Below are positions 15,199 to 23,745 of a stretch of DNA of 64,000 nt, one piece after another. The position numbers and the translations under genes are program-made. The notes under the pieces are model-generated. The model had not been told where the DNA came from. It saw nothing but the letters and a program-made list of their open reading frames with translations, and searched no databases. Source of the stretch: Deltaproteobacteria bacterium (GTDB taxonomy: Bacteria; Myxococcota_A; Polyangia; GCA-2747355); contig JACKDQ010000013.1 of NCBI GenBank assembly GCA_020633415.1, positions 1 through 64,000 of the forward strand, written 5' to 3'. Numbering within the stretch: the stretch's first letter is position 1; the number at the start of each line of letters is the position of its first letter.

Positions 15199-15848
15199 GC
15201 CTTGTTCTGCTTCGGCCTCCTGAGCACGCCCCATGCCAGCCCCGGGGAATGACCTTGCGCGCGCACCATGCGCACCCACAGCAGCGTCATGTGCTCGAGG
15301 TGCAGCGCTTGCACGAGCCCGCCCACATCGAACGGCTCGAAGCCGCAATCGACGATGAGGTCGGCCGCGAGCTCCTTGGCTCGGTGGTCATCACCGCAGA
15401 ACAGCATTGCCGGCGTGGTCTCGTAGCCGGGGTAGCTCGGGTCCTCGAAGTTCTCGAACCCGTAGATGCTGAACGCTTTGACGATCTTCGCTTCGGGCGC
15501 AAGCGACTGGACCATCTCACTGCCAGACCGCTCGCTTCGCAGGCCATGCGTGAGCCCCGGCCCAACAGGATTCGTGCAGTCGATGAGCACTTTGCCTACA
15601 AGCAGCGGCGCAATGGGTCGAAGGACGCTCTCATTCGCCCCAAAGGGCGTCGCGAGGAACACGACCTCGGCAGTGCTCACCGCTTCTGCGAGTGGGCGTG
15701 ACGTCAGGCGCTTCGAGCGGGTGAGCGCGCTGGCAACGCTAGCCGAGGCTCCGCGTGACTCTGCGAACACGACTTCGTGTCCCGCCTCGGCGAGGCGAGC
15801 CGCCAGCGGCGCGCCAACCTTTCCAGCACCAATGAATGCAATCTTCAT
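15195..15848 (-). CDS. NADPH-dependent F420-reductase-like oxidoreductase
   Basis: A 217-aa Rossmann-fold protein beginning MKIAFIGAGKVGAPLAARLA, with an NADP-type binding region followed by the family blocks VVFLATPFGAN, VLIDCTNPVGPG and MLFCGDDHRAKELAADLI. Relatives reduce F420 with NADPH, but many are annotated only by fold. ATG at 15848 has GAAGGG upstream; an extended frame further upstream is not protein-like. It overlaps its decayed paralogue by 4 bp and follows the SnoaL-like gene on the same strand, so the set may have formed one operon. Confidence 0.82.
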   Translation of the reverse strand: MKIAFIGAGKVGAPLAARLAEAGHEVVFAESRGASASVASALTRSKRLTSRPLAEAVSTAEVVFLATPFGANESVLRPIAPLLVGKVLIDCTNPVGPGLTHGLRSERSGSEMVQSLAPEAKIVKAFSIYGFENFEDPSYPGYETTPAMLFCGDDHRAKELAADLIVDCGFEPFDVGGLVQALHLEHMTLLWVRMVRAQGHSPGLAWGVLRRPKQNKA

Positions 15849-15989
15849 GCAATTCCCTTCTTCAGGTAGATCCAGTTCGCCAGCCCCCGGGTGAGCCGAG
15901 GCATGAGCACGTAGCCATGCGAAACCTCGACGGCTGCGGGACCACCGTTCCCGGCGGCGGCGTGAACCACAGCTCGCGTCCGTCACGCG

Positions 15990-16880
15990 TCACCAGAACG
16001 CTGGCCGCTCGGGCATCGGGGCGTTGCACTTCATGCAGTTTCGATGATCGTCGTTCACGTCTTCGAGCGAGCCGCAGGAAGGACAGCGAACCCAGATACG
16101 GTTCATTCGGGTCGGCGTCCAAACGCTCGTCCACACCGAGGCGACGAAGTTTTCGCCGAAGAGCTCTTTCATCGCTACCGCGTGGTGCTTGGAGAGCGCT
16201 CGCTTGATGGCGGCTTCGTCCTCCCAGGCCGTCACCGTGAAGCCCCGGAGGCCCGTGAACCCCGTGACAATGGAGATGAAGCCGGGGTCCGCGAGAAAGT
16301 CCTTCACGCTTTCGCGCGAGTGCGCTCGGATGCGCTCCTTCTCAGCCTCGTCTGCACCCTGAATCCACGTGAGCGCGATGACGCCGGGGGGCTTGTGGTT
16401 CCCCGACGGCACACGCATCGAGTACCCGTACTTGGCGGCGCCCTGCTCAACGGGCTGCACGAGCGCCATCAGGCCGAAGCTCTCGACGAAAGCCTTCTGG
16501 TCGAAGTACCCACGCACCGCCTGGATGCCATCCGCACTCACCTCGAAGACATCGACCCCCTTCAGCGTCACAGCCCGCTCGGTGGGGTTGATACCCGCTC
16601 GCAGAGACCCACGGTTGTGCCCGCGCATGGTCCATTCGACCACGAGCCGTCTTCGGTCGCCCAGCGCCTTGGAGCGCTCAAAGGCGAGATCGGGGAAGGC
16701 GGCAAAGAGCGGATCGACGACGCGCGCGATGTCCGCTCCGGGGACAGCACCATTGGTCGTCGGGTCCTCGTAGGTGCCACTCGGAGCGAACGTGCGAGCC
16801 ACGGCAGAGGCATCGCGCGCGTTCCACCCGTCGAAATAGGCGTCGATGAGGGCTCGCTCTTTGGTGTTGTCGGTGGTCAT
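15990..16880 (-). CDS. SnoaL-like protein with C-terminal zinc ribbon
   Basis: A 296-aa protein with three parts. Residues 1-130 are a SnoaL/NTF2-like cone fold (ALIDAYFDGWNARDASAVAR, then VTLKGVDVFEV). Residues ~150-250 resemble a dimeric alpha-beta barrel of the antibiotic-monooxygenase type (FISIVTGFTGLRGFTVTAWE). The last ~30 residues hold a zinc ribbon, CPSCGSLEDVNDDHRNCMKC. SnoaL proteins bind or convert small hydrophobic molecules; the added ribbon is unusual and suggests protein or nucleic-acid contact. It lies 29 bp upstream of the start side of the DJ-1 gene stop (16909), on the same strand, within a detoxification-type gene group. Confidence 0.75.
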   Translation of the reverse strand: MTTDNTKERALIDAYFDGWNARDASAVARTFAPSGTYEDPTTNGAVPGADIARVVDPLFAAFPDLAFERSKALGDRRRLVVEWTMRGHNRGSLRAGINPTERAVTLKGVDVFEVSADGIQAVRGYFDQKAFVESFGLMALVQPVEQGAAKYGYSMRVPSGNHKPPGVIALTWIQGADEAEKERIRAHSRESVKDFLADPGFISIVTGFTGLRGFTVTAWEDEAAIKRALSKHHAVAMKELFGENFVASVWTSVWTPTRMNRIWVRCPSCGSLEDVNDDHRNCMKCNAPMPERPAFW

Positions 16881-16908
16881 GCACGGGCTCCTTGTTCGTG
16901 GGCCCCGC

Positions 16909-17679
16909 TCAGCGGCCGAGCGTCTCGATGATGAGGTTCGCGGTCTCCGTCCCCGAAAAGTTCTGCTGACCAGTGATCAGGTTGCCGTCGCGCACGGCGA
17001 AGCCGCGCCACATGCCCGCCTGCACGAAGTTCGCGCCGAGCTTCTTGAGCTCGTCCTCGATCCGCCACGGCATCAGGTGCTTGTCCTTCGGGAGCGCACC
17101 CATGCCCCATACGGCTTCATCGGCGAAGTCCTCCTCGACGTTCGCGAAACCGGTGACGGTCTTGCCCTTCGCCAGGAGCTCACCATTCGAGAGCTTCGCG
17201 TACTTCAGGAGCGCGACGCCGTGGCAGAGCGCGCAGGCGATCTTGCCGGCCTCATAGAACTCGACGAACTTCATGTGCAGGTCAGTGGCCCGCTCGAAGC
17301 TGAACATGGGCGCCTGCCCCCCGGCCACGATGAGCGCGTCGAAGCGGGCGATGTCGATTTCCGAAACGGGCTTCGTCTTCTCGACGAGCGCGGCGAGGCT
17401 CGGGGTGTTGATGAACCCCATGCTGATCAGGTCGGACGCCGAGTAGCCGCTCGCATCGCGGGGATCGGACATCGCGTCCGCTTCGCACCGGCCGCCCGCC
17501 GGACTGAAGATCTCGACCGCGTACCCCGCCTCGTGGAACGCGTAGTACGGATGCGTCAGTTCTGACCACCAGAACCCGACGGGCCAACCCGTGGTTGTGG
17601 AGGTGGTGGGGTTCGCGATGACGATCGCGACGCGCTTGGGCTTGTTCTTGTTGGACGGGTTCGAGTCTCTGAGACTCAT
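16909..17679 (-). CDS. DJ-1/PfpI family protein, Hsp31-like
   Basis: A 256-aa class I glutamine-amidotransferase-like protein. The nucleophile elbow is Cys152 in CALCHGVALL, and an acidic residue near the N-terminus (Glu40 in WWSELTHPYYAF) is placed as in Hsp31-type proteins. These act as glyoxalase III, deglycase or chaperone-like stress proteins. ATG at 17679 has AAGGAG 8 nt upstream. It is transcribed in the same direction as the LysR gene upstream, 110 bp away, and is a likely target of that regulator. Confidence 0.88.
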   Translation of the reverse strand: MSLRDSNPSNKNKPKRVAIVIANPTTSTTTGWPVGFWWSELTHPYYAFHEAGYAVEIFSPAGGRCEADAMSDPRDASGYSASDLISMGFINTPSLAALVEKTKPVSEIDIARFDALIVAGGQAPMFSFERATDLHMKFVEFYEAGKIACALCHGVALLKYAKLSNGELLAKGKTVTGFANVEEDFADEAVWGMGALPKDKHLMPWRIEDELKKLGANFVQAGMWRGFAVRDGNLITGQQNFSGTETANLIIETLGR

Positions 17680-17789
17680 GTCGTTCGCTCCTTCACGTGG
17701 ACAGAATGTCCTGGCGTGAAAAAGTATCGAACCGACGCGGCATGCAGACAACACAAGACAAATGAACTCGTAGTTGCAAATGGTGCAAC

Positions 17790-18785
17790 CTATTTCGAGC
17801 GGCGCCGTCGCCGGCGGGTCTGTCCCGAGGTCGGATCCGTCGGATCGAGGCGCGTGCGCGGCTCGTGGTGACGATCGCTGGCGGCTTGAGCGGCGGCGCG
17901 AAGAAAGACCTCGCGTAGGAACCGATGGCCTGCGTCGCCATCGAGGCGCGGATGCCAGACGAGACTCAAGGCATACGGCCGAAGCTTCACAGGCAGCTCG
18001 CGCAGCGTCAGCGAGAGCGACTCAGCATACTGCTTCGCAATACGCTCCGAGATCGTGAGGATGTAGTCGGTCTCGGCCGCGAGGTGGAGAGCGGTGACGA
18101 AGTACGGTACGGCCCGAGCCACCGTTCGCGACAGGCTCCGCTCCTTCAGCACGTCGTCGAGGTAGCCACCTGGCTTGCCACGAGGGGCGACCTGGATGTG
18201 CGGGATAGAGACGAACTGCTCAAGCGACAGCCGCTTCTTCGCTTGAGGATGGCCGCGCCTTACGACGCAGACGAATCGATCTGTAACGAGTTGGCGCATT
18301 CGCATCTCCTGCGGCAGGTCGCCGTAGATCCCAACCGCGAGATCCGAACCCTGGTCGCGCAGTAGCGCGGGATCATCCGGCGTGTTCGGAACAAAGCGCA
18401 CGCAGACGTTCGGCGCCTCCTCTCGCAAGATCCTGTCGACGGACGCGCCCAGGATTGTCAGCACGTAGTCGCTCGCGTGCACGACGAAGGTGCGCGCCAG
18501 CTCGCTTGCGACGAAGGGGCGATCCGGCTCGAGGACCCGCCGCGCCTCCGTGACGACGCTGTGCACTTGATCCTTCAGCGCGAGGGCGCGGGGCGTAAGC
18601 AGCATGCCGCGCCCTGACCGCACGAGGATGGGGTCACCGAGGCGCTGGCGAATCCGCGCCAGCGCGTGGCTCATCGCCGGAGTCGAGAGACCAACCCGTC
18701 GCGCCGCGCCCGTGACGCTTCCCTCTTGGAGGAGCGCGTCGAGCGAGACCAGCAGACCCATGTCCGTGGATTCCATTAGGTGCAA
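17790..18785 (-). CDS. LysR-family transcriptional regulator
   Basis: A 331-aa regulator with an N-terminal winged helix-turn-helix (GSVTGAARRVGLSTPAMSHA) and a C-terminal periplasmic-binding-type effector domain. The C-terminus has an extra basic tail ending RRRRRRSK. The NodD/SyrM-like N-terminus (LLVSLDALLQEGSVTGAARR) places it among regulators of aromatic or stress genes. It is encoded upstream of, and in the same direction as, the DJ-1 gene. An AT-rich gap with symmetric short motifs near 17760-17790 could hold its binding site. Confidence 0.9.
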   Translation of the reverse strand: MHLMESTDMGLLVSLDALLQEGSVTGAARRVGLSTPAMSHALARIRQRLGDPILVRSGRGMLLTPRALALKDQVHSVVTEARRVLEPDRPFVASELARTFVVHASDYVLTILGASVDRILREEAPNVCVRFVPNTPDDPALLRDQGSDLAVGIYGDLPQEMRMRQLVTDRFVCVVRRGHPQAKKRLSLEQFVSIPHIQVAPRGKPGGYLDDVLKERSLSRTVARAVPYFVTALHLAAETDYILTISERIAKQYAESLSLTLRELPVKLRPYALSLVWHPRLDGDAGHRFLREVFLRAAAQAASDRHHEPRTRLDPTDPTSGQTRRRRRRSK

Positions 18786-18834
18786 CTATAGGTTCACAGA
18801 GTTGCACAAGTCAACATGCTCGCGGTGCTCGATC

Positions 18835-19075
18835 GTCGTGCTGAGGTTTGCCGCTTGTAGTTCGACCACTCGCCCTGATGCCATCGCTCGCGCCCGCGAA
18901 CCCCGCGAACGCCGAAGCAACCGTGTGGTTCGCCGGGAAGGTGAAGTTCGGCGCCCCGCTGGAGGTGCGATCGCTGAGCGGCCGTCTTCTCGCGGATGAT
19001 GCCGGCCTCCTCGACGGCTTGCCGGAGAAGCCGTCGGCACCGCTCTGGCGTAAAACGGTTTGGGGCTAGCACCCG
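18835..19075 (-). pseudogene. Serine recombinase remnant
   Basis: The minus strand reads LAPNRFTPERCRRLLRQAVE, then EAGIIREKTAAQRSHLQ, which matches the region IFTAERCREILRDAVEEVGL then IKQKTAAHRQSLQ of the 550-aa recombinase at 331-1983. Downstream, weaker similarity continues in shifted frames (a coiled-coil-like stretch and VVELQAANL). No resolvase domain remains. It is the end of a second large serine recombinase that has decayed, which shows that an element of this kind occupied this spot before. Confidence 0.75.
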
Positions 19076-19118
19076 CCAACATACGGAATGCTCGAACCAC
19101 TGCCGATGGTGGAAGTGC

Positions 19119-19730
19119 TCAGAGCGCTCGCGCACCAGCCAGGACCATTGCCACAGCTTTGCGCGCGAAGGCGAGCAGTGAACGGCGACTGGCCCCGCTC
19201 CGCGCGCGCAGCGAGATGCTGTGCATTGCCGCACCCACCATGCGGGCAAGCGTTTGTACGTCACATTGAGGCGGTAGCTCGGCATCCTCGACCGCACGCG
19301 CCAGTCGCGAACGTATGCGTTCGTCGAGTGCATTGATGGCACCTTCCACCGTCGCGCGCATCACCTCGCACTCGACGGCTTCGACTGCGGCTACGCCGAA
19401 TACCAGGCAGCCGCAGGCCAATCCGTCTCGCGGCGAGTAGATGTCAGTGACCTTGACCAGCAAAGCAGAGAGAGCCTCATCAAGGTGATCTTGCCCAAGC
19501 GCCTCTTCAAGTGTCGCGCTCATGCGCTGCTGAAAGCGGCGAACCACGCTAGCGAAGATGGTTCTCTTGTCTCCGAAGGCTGCATAGAGGCTCGGCCGCT
19601 GCATGCCGGTGGCTTCGCTAAGCGCATCGAGCGTGGTCGCAGCATAGCCGCGCGCCAAAAACAGCGCGATGGCCGCGTCGAGCGCACGGTCTGGGTCGTA
19701 CTCGCGGGGGCGGCCTCGTTTGCTCGACAT
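19119..19730 (-). CDS. TetR-family transcriptional regulator
   Basis: A 203-aa repressor with the TetR DNA-binding start GRPREYDPDRALDAAIALFL followed by GYAATTLDALSEATGMQ and the recognition helix RPSLYAAFGDK. The C-terminal domain contains Cys-rich ACGCLVFG, as in AcrR/NemR-like regulators that sense electrophiles or oxidants. It is divergent from the gene at 19817, with an AT-rich palindrome between them. It probably represses that gene and itself. Confidence 0.9.
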   Translation of the reverse strand: MSSKRGRPREYDPDRALDAAIALFLARGYAATTLDALSEATGMQRPSLYAAFGDKRTIFASVVRRFQQRMSATLEEALGQDHLDEALSALLVKVTDIYSPRDGLACGCLVFGVAAVEAVECEVMRATVEGAINALDERIRSRLARAVEDAELPPQCDVQTLARMVGAAMHSISLRARSGASRRSLLAFARKAVAMVLAGARAL

Positions 19731-19771
19731 CTGAATATGTTACAGATTGGTATTTAAATCGGCAAAGCCAT

Positions 19772-19795
19772 ATTTTATACTGAGTCGCATAAAAT
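19772..19795. promoter_or_regulatory. Palindrome between TetR gene and divergent gene
   Basis: ATTTTAT (19772-19778) and ATAAAAT (19789-19795) are perfect 7-bp arms with a 10-bp centre, in an AT-rich stretch that contrasts with the GC-rich surroundings. Its location between two divergent starts makes it a likely TetR operator. Confidence 0.5.
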
Positions 19796-19816
19796 AGTAG
19801 GAGAGTCTTCCCCCAG

Positions 19817-20623
19817 ATGGTGAGTTCACCCCAGAGTCGAGCCAGTCGCTGGCTTCGCCGCCTCGGCGCAGTCGTCGCCAGCTTCCTGCTGCTACTAGGT
19901 GCGCTCGTCTTGATTGCATTCCACACCAACCTCTTTCTGTCGTCAGTTGATGCCGGCTCGCTTGGCACCGAAGCTCAATCCGAGCCCCTGCTTCGCGGCC
20001 TCGCCTCCGCCCATGGCACTCCCGAGCGCTGGGCCAACCAGGGCGCGCTGGTGATGCGGCTGCGCTGCAGCTTTCCCTTTTTTGGGGCACGATGGGCGTT
20101 CGGCCTCGACGAAACTGACGTCGAGCTAACGCTTCGCTTCCGACCGGACGTGCCTGGCCGCTACCATTACCGATTGGTCGACGGCACTCGGGTGCGACGT
20201 GGCCGTGCCGACACGCGCGGCGCGCGCGACGGGCTCGGCCTACTTCTAGACTCGGTGCGACACCTCTTCGAGCTACCATTCACGGCGGGCAGCATCCCTG
20301 TGCGCCGTGGTCTGCCGGCTGGTCCGGGCGGGGAGCAACGCGCCTTCTTCACTTGGGGCAACAGCACAAAGCTGAGCCCCTCACACGATCAGCTCGTGCT
20401 GTGGACGCGGGCCGGCCACCTCGTGCGCATGGACACTACTGGCCGTGATATCGCGCCGTTTACCCTAGCGCGCGTGTCGTTCGAAGGTGCCGTGCAGCTT
20501 GGCAAGTTGCGTTTGCCCAGGCGCGTCACGGTCCGCAACGAGAAGCTCGGCTTCGTTATACAACGCTGGGAGCTCCTCTCCATCGAGCGGCATGCTTCGC
20601 GGCAAAGCGGATTCGCGCCCTAG
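19817..20623 (+). CDS. Membrane-anchored protein of unknown function
   Basis: A 268-aa protein with one N-terminal hydrophobic segment (VVASFLLLLGALVLIAF) and a beta-rich domain. It has a lipid-binding-like look (PGRYHYRLVDGTRVRRGRAD, then SVRHLFELPFTAG and LVLWTRAGHLVRMD), but no family is recognised. It begins right after the palindrome at 19772-19795 and is transcribed away from the TetR gene, so it is the probable target of that repressor. It has ordinary coding structure. Confidence 0.65.
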   Translation: MVSSPQSRASRWLRRLGAVVASFLLLLGALVLIAFHTNLFLSSVDAGSLGTEAQSEPLLRGLASAHGTPERWANQGALVMRLRCSFPFFGARWAFGLDETDVELTLRFRPDVPGRYHYRLVDGTRVRRGRADTRGARDGLGLLLDSVRHLFELPFTAGSIPVRRGLPAGPGGEQRAFFTWGNSTKLSPSHDQLVLWTRAGHLVRMDTTGRDIAPFTLARVSFEGAVQLGKLRLPRRVTVRNEKLGFVIQRWELLSIERHASRQSGFAP

Positions 20624-20669
20624 GGCGAGTTGCGATCTCCGAAAAACGCGGGGCACACCATCTTGCGGC

Positions 20670-20800
20670 TCGGTGGTGATCGCGTGGCGCTTGAGCGAGC
20701 GTGATGCTCAGAGCGCGCAGCGAAAATGGCTGGGCGCTGCGATGGTGGTTGCCAATCAAAACGGCTCTGGGGTTAGCCGGGTTGTGAACCTCAGAGTCGC
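20670..20800. repeat. Dispersed repeat, copy B
   Basis: Shorter copy of the repeat at 13259-13447, same orientation, 7.4 kb away. It keeps GATGCTCAGAGC, GTTGCCAATCAAAACGGCTC and the terminal hairpin (CTCTGGGGTT...AACCTCAGAG). It lies between two + strand genes and has no gene of its own. Confidence 0.7.
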
Positions 20801-20842
20801 TGCGGTAGCTTGGAGAGGCCGAGGCTCGCCGAAGGGTACGCA

Positions 20843-21151
20843 ATGGGATACGAATACAAGCTCGAGGTCAAACCAGGAGTCCTGGACCTGGGCGCCATAT
20901 GCGATTCGGTGGTGGCGTCGACGGCCTGGCTCCGTATCCCAACGTCGTTCTCCGATGGCGACGGCATTGGGATCGGCGATTCAACCATCGCTCCGAATTC
21001 GCCGTGGCCGCACATCGCAGACCTGCGCTTGGAAGCCCCGACCGAAATCTACGTCCTCTGCCACAATCAGACTGGGGGTCTCTTCATGCGCGCGCTAGTC
21101 CAAGCGCTTCGGGACAAAGGGCACGCAGTGGTTATCGACGACGACGTGTAG
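20843..21151 (+). CDS. Small hypothetical protein
   Basis: A 102-aa acidic protein starting MGYEYKLEVKPGVLDLGAIC and ending ALRDKGHAVVIDDDV. It has no signal peptide. Codon usage looks coding. A TTG 33 bp upstream is an alternative start, but ATG at 20843 follows GAAGGG at a suitable distance. No family is recognised; the composition suggests a small alpha-beta domain such as those of immunity or tail-fibre accessory proteins, which is only a guess. It follows the repeat copy B directly. Confidence 0.5.
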   Translation: MGYEYKLEVKPGVLDLGAICDSVVASTAWLRIPTSFSDGDGIGIGDSTIAPNSPWPHIADLRLEAPTEIYVLCHNQTGGLFMRALVQALRDKGHAVVIDDDV

Positions 21152-21337
21152 GTGGCGTCCACCGGGGCCTGCTTGGGCAGTGCCGAGCGCTCCCTGCTGC
21201 GCGATCTTCGCGGCGGCAACCTGCGCCGGAGGCTTGCACGCAGGGGCCCGGCGCCGAAGATCACGTGATTGGCGACATTGGTTGCTCCTTTGGGCCTGCT
21301 TCAATCACGAGTCGCAACGTCGAGTCCGTTTGTCTCG

Positions 21338-22255
21338 TCACTTTCGAAGCGGGATGAGCTCGATTTCGTCACCAGGCACTTTCGGAAAGCGGCCCTCGTT
21401 CCAGTCCTGCTTGGCCTTTTCGATTCGAGCGCTGCGGCTCGACACGAAGTTCCAAAACATGTGCCGCTCGCCGTCAAGCGGGGCGCCGCCGAGCAACATG
21501 ACTCGGGCGTCAGCACGGGCCTCCAGGGTGACCTGTGCGCCTCGGGAGAAGACCAGCATGCGGCCCTCGGTGGCGAGCTCCACGCCGCATTGCACAGCGC
21601 CTTCCACGACGTATGCCGCACGCTCAAGATACTCGTCTGGAACCGACAGTTGGGTGCCGATTGGCATGGACGCATCGACGTAGAACAACGACGAGAGCGC
21701 GTCGACCGGCGAAATGAGGCCGTATGCTCTGCCGGCGAGCAAGCGGAGTCGGACACCGCTCAGCAAGCGCTCGGGGATGGTCTCAGCTGGGTGGTGGACG
21801 AACGACGGCTCGGTCTCTTCATGCGCAACGGGCAGCGCCAGCCAAAGCTGGATTCCGTGCAGCCGAGAGCCGCTAGCGATGACTTCCTCACGCATGCGTT
21901 CCGAATGCACGATGCCGCGACCGGCCGTCATCCAGTTGATGGCTCCGGGGCGAATGGGCTGCACCGACCCGAGGCTGTCGCGGTGTAGCATCTCCCCTTC
22001 AAAGAGATAGGTCACGGTAACCAGGTTGATGTGCGGATGAGGCCGAACTTGCATCCCTTTGCCTGGCGGGAACACAGCTGGTCCCATGTGGTCGAAGAAG
22101 ATGAATGGTCCGACCATCCTCCGAGCCGCCGCCGGGAGAACCCGCCGAACGCCGAAGCCATCCAGGTCCTTGCTCTTCCCGTCGATGATCGTCTCGATGC
22201 TTTTTGTCGATTCGCAGCCTCGGCACGTCGGGTCGAACGCTGGTTGAATGCTCAT
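21338..22255 (-). CDS. Pirin family protein with extended C-terminus
   Basis: A 305-aa bicupin of the pirin family. The N-terminal cupin has VGPFIFFDHMGPAVFPPGKG, HPHINLVTVTYLFEGEMLHRD and the metal-site spacing HPH...E, followed by GAINWMTAGRGIVHSER. The second cupin continues to PGDEIELIPLRK. Pirins of this type are iron-binding, with quercetinase activity in some members. The gene overlaps the upstream nitroreductase stop by 4 bp (ATGA), so the two are translationally coupled. Together they form an electrophile-stress operon. Confidence 0.88.
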   Translation of the reverse strand: MSIQPAFDPTCRGCESTKSIETIIDGKSKDLDGFGVRRVLPAAARRMVGPFIFFDHMGPAVFPPGKGMQVRPHPHINLVTVTYLFEGEMLHRDSLGSVQPIRPGAINWMTAGRGIVHSERMREEVIASGSRLHGIQLWLALPVAHEETEPSFVHHPAETIPERLLSGVRLRLLAGRAYGLISPVDALSSLFYVDASMPIGTQLSVPDEYLERAAYVVEGAVQCGVELATEGRMLVFSRGAQVTLEARADARVMLLGGAPLDGERHMFWNFVSSRSARIEKAKQDWNEGRFPKVPGDEIELIPLRK

Positions 22256-22869
22256 TTTTCACCTTTCGTAACGAGGGCCGGCATTGGCTGATCCCATACG
22301 CCAACAAACGCAATCTCTGCCAAGGGCTTTCGTTCGCGCTGCTGAGTCTCGCGATCCCGCAGATCCTCCGGGAGGTCGTCCGGAACTCCAGGATAGCCGA
22401 TGGCTATCACCGTGACGGGATCAAAGGCGTCCGGGATCCCGTAGAGCTCGCGAACCCGTTCGATCGAGAAGCCAGCCATTTGATGGACTCGGAGGCCCAA
22501 GGCCGTGGCTTGGATGCTGAGCTGCGCGACAGCAAGACCGAGGTCGTGAAGCGCATGGCGATTCGGCTTGCCGTTGCGAGCGAACGACTTGCTCGCCGTC
22601 GCCAGCACGAGAACACCCGCCCTTTGGGCCCAGCGCCGGTTGCTTTCGTTCAGACAGGAGAGCAGTTTGCCAAACGCCGCCTCGTCCTGCCGGCTGGCGA
22701 CGACAAAACGCCACGGTTGCTCGTTGAAGCATGAGGGAGCCCAGCGCGCTGCTTCGAGCAGCGAGTACAGAGCCGTGTCCTCGATCGGCTGACAGGAGAA
22801 TGCTCGCGGACTCCATCTGTCTCGAATGAGCGGGTGTAGTTGCTGGTCTGTGTGGGCTGGCTTGTCCAT
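22252..22869 (-). CDS. Nitroreductase-family oxidoreductase
   Basis: A 205-aa FMN-dependent nitroreductase: RDRWSPRAFSCQPI at the N-terminus (the RSIR-type phosphate/FMN site), AARWAPSCFNEQPWRFVVA, then HALHDLGLAVAQLSIQATAL and VTVIAIGYPG. These enzymes reduce nitroaromatics and quinones with NAD(P)H. ATG at 22869 is preferred because GAGGAG lies 9 nt upstream; an ATG at 22878 is too close to it. It is coupled to the pirin gene downstream, and 15 bp separate it from a second pirin gene upstream. Confidence 0.88.
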   Translation of the reverse strand: MDKPAHTDQQLHPLIRDRWSPRAFSCQPIEDTALYSLLEAARWAPSCFNEQPWRFVVASRQDEAAFGKLLSCLNESNRRWAQRAGVLVLATASKSFARNGKPNRHALHDLGLAVAQLSIQATALGLRVHQMAGFSIERVRELYGIPDAFDPVTVIAIGYPGVPDDLPEDLRDRETQQRERKPLAEIAFVGVWDQPMPALVTKGEK

Positions 22870-22884
22870 CTGGAACATCTCCTC

Positions 22885-23583
22885 TTAGCTAAGGTCAAAG
22901 ATAAGAACTTCTGCGCTGTCGACTCCAGTGAGCGCGACGATCGCAGGTCCGCTGAGCGCGGCGCCGTCTCCCTCGCGCAGCTCGTGCTCGCCCGCCTTGA
23001 CGCTACCACGAGCGACATGGATCCACGCATGTCGGTCCGGTCGCAGCGCGTGCTCGACGCGATCTCCGCTCGCAAGGTGCGCGACATAGAGCCGCGCATC
23101 TTGCTGAAGCAGAATCGAATCATCCGCCTCGTCCGGCGAAGCCACAAGACGCAACAGGCCTCCGTGGTCTGCGTTGGCGATCGTCTTCTGCTGGTAACTC
23201 GGCGCCAACCCGCGGCGATTGGGGAGCAGCCAGATCTGCAAGAAGCGCACAGAGGCGCCCGATGAGTGGTTGAATTCGCTGTGGAGAATCCCCGTTCCGG
23301 CACTCATTCGCTGAACTTCGCCGCGTCTGATGATCGATCCGTTGCCCAAGCTGTCTTTGTGCTCCAGCGCGCCATCGAGCACATAGGTCAGGATTTCCAT
23401 GTCGCGGTGCGGGTGCCTTGGAAACCCGGCGCCCGGCGCGACACGGTCATCGTTGATCACGCGGAGCGAACGGAACCCCATGTGAGCAGGATCGTAGTAG
23501 GCGCCAAAAGAGAACGTGTGGCGGGTATCTAGCCAGCCGTAGTTCGCTCGGCCTCTGTCTTCAGATCGTCGAATGGTTAGCAT
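22885..23583 (-). CDS. Pirin family protein, YhaK-like
   Basis: A 232-aa bicupin starting MLTIRRSEDRGRANYGWLDT, the normal beginning for the short YhaK-type pirins. The cupin motif is HPHRDMEILTYVLDGALEHK. ATG at 23583 has GGGAGA 5-7 nt upstream. The open frame continues upstream into a Tat-signal-like sequence (23584-23745), which is probably the remains of another gene. It is the first gene of the pirin-nitroreductase-pirin group. The C-terminal pattern WIHVARGSV...GDGAALS recurs as a relic at 48806-49018. Confidence 0.85.
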   Translation of the reverse strand: MLTIRRSEDRGRANYGWLDTRHTFSFGAYYDPAHMGFRSLRVINDDRVAPGAGFPRHPHRDMEILTYVLDGALEHKDSLGNGSIIRRGEVQRMSAGTGILHSEFNHSSGASVRFLQIWLLPNRRGLAPSYQQKTIANADHGGLLRLVASPDEADDSILLQQDARLYVAHLASGDRVEHALRPDRHAWIHVARGSVKAGEHELREGDGAALSGPAIVALTGVDSAEVLIFDLS

Positions 23584-23745
23584 GTCGTTCTCCCTGACTC
23601 GATGGCGGTCCGGTAGACCGCGTGTGCTGGCCTTGCCGAATCGCGTCTTGGATTCTTCCGGTTCCCGCCCCCACGAGCCGGCCCCCGGCAGCAGCAAGGC
23701 GGCACTCGCAGCGATGGTTCGCAAGAAGTCGCGCCGGCCTGCCAT
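23584..23745 (-). pseudogene. Tat signal peptide remnant fused in frame to the pirin gene
   Basis: The open frame of the pirin gene extends upstream and reads MAGRRDFLRTIAASAALLLP, with the twin-arginine motif RRDFLR and a hydrophobic core, followed by ~30 residues without structure. Pirins are cytoplasmic and start at 23583. This looks like the surviving 5' end of an exported protein gene joined to the pirin by deletion, so either a relic or, less likely, an exported pirin. Confidence 0.5.
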
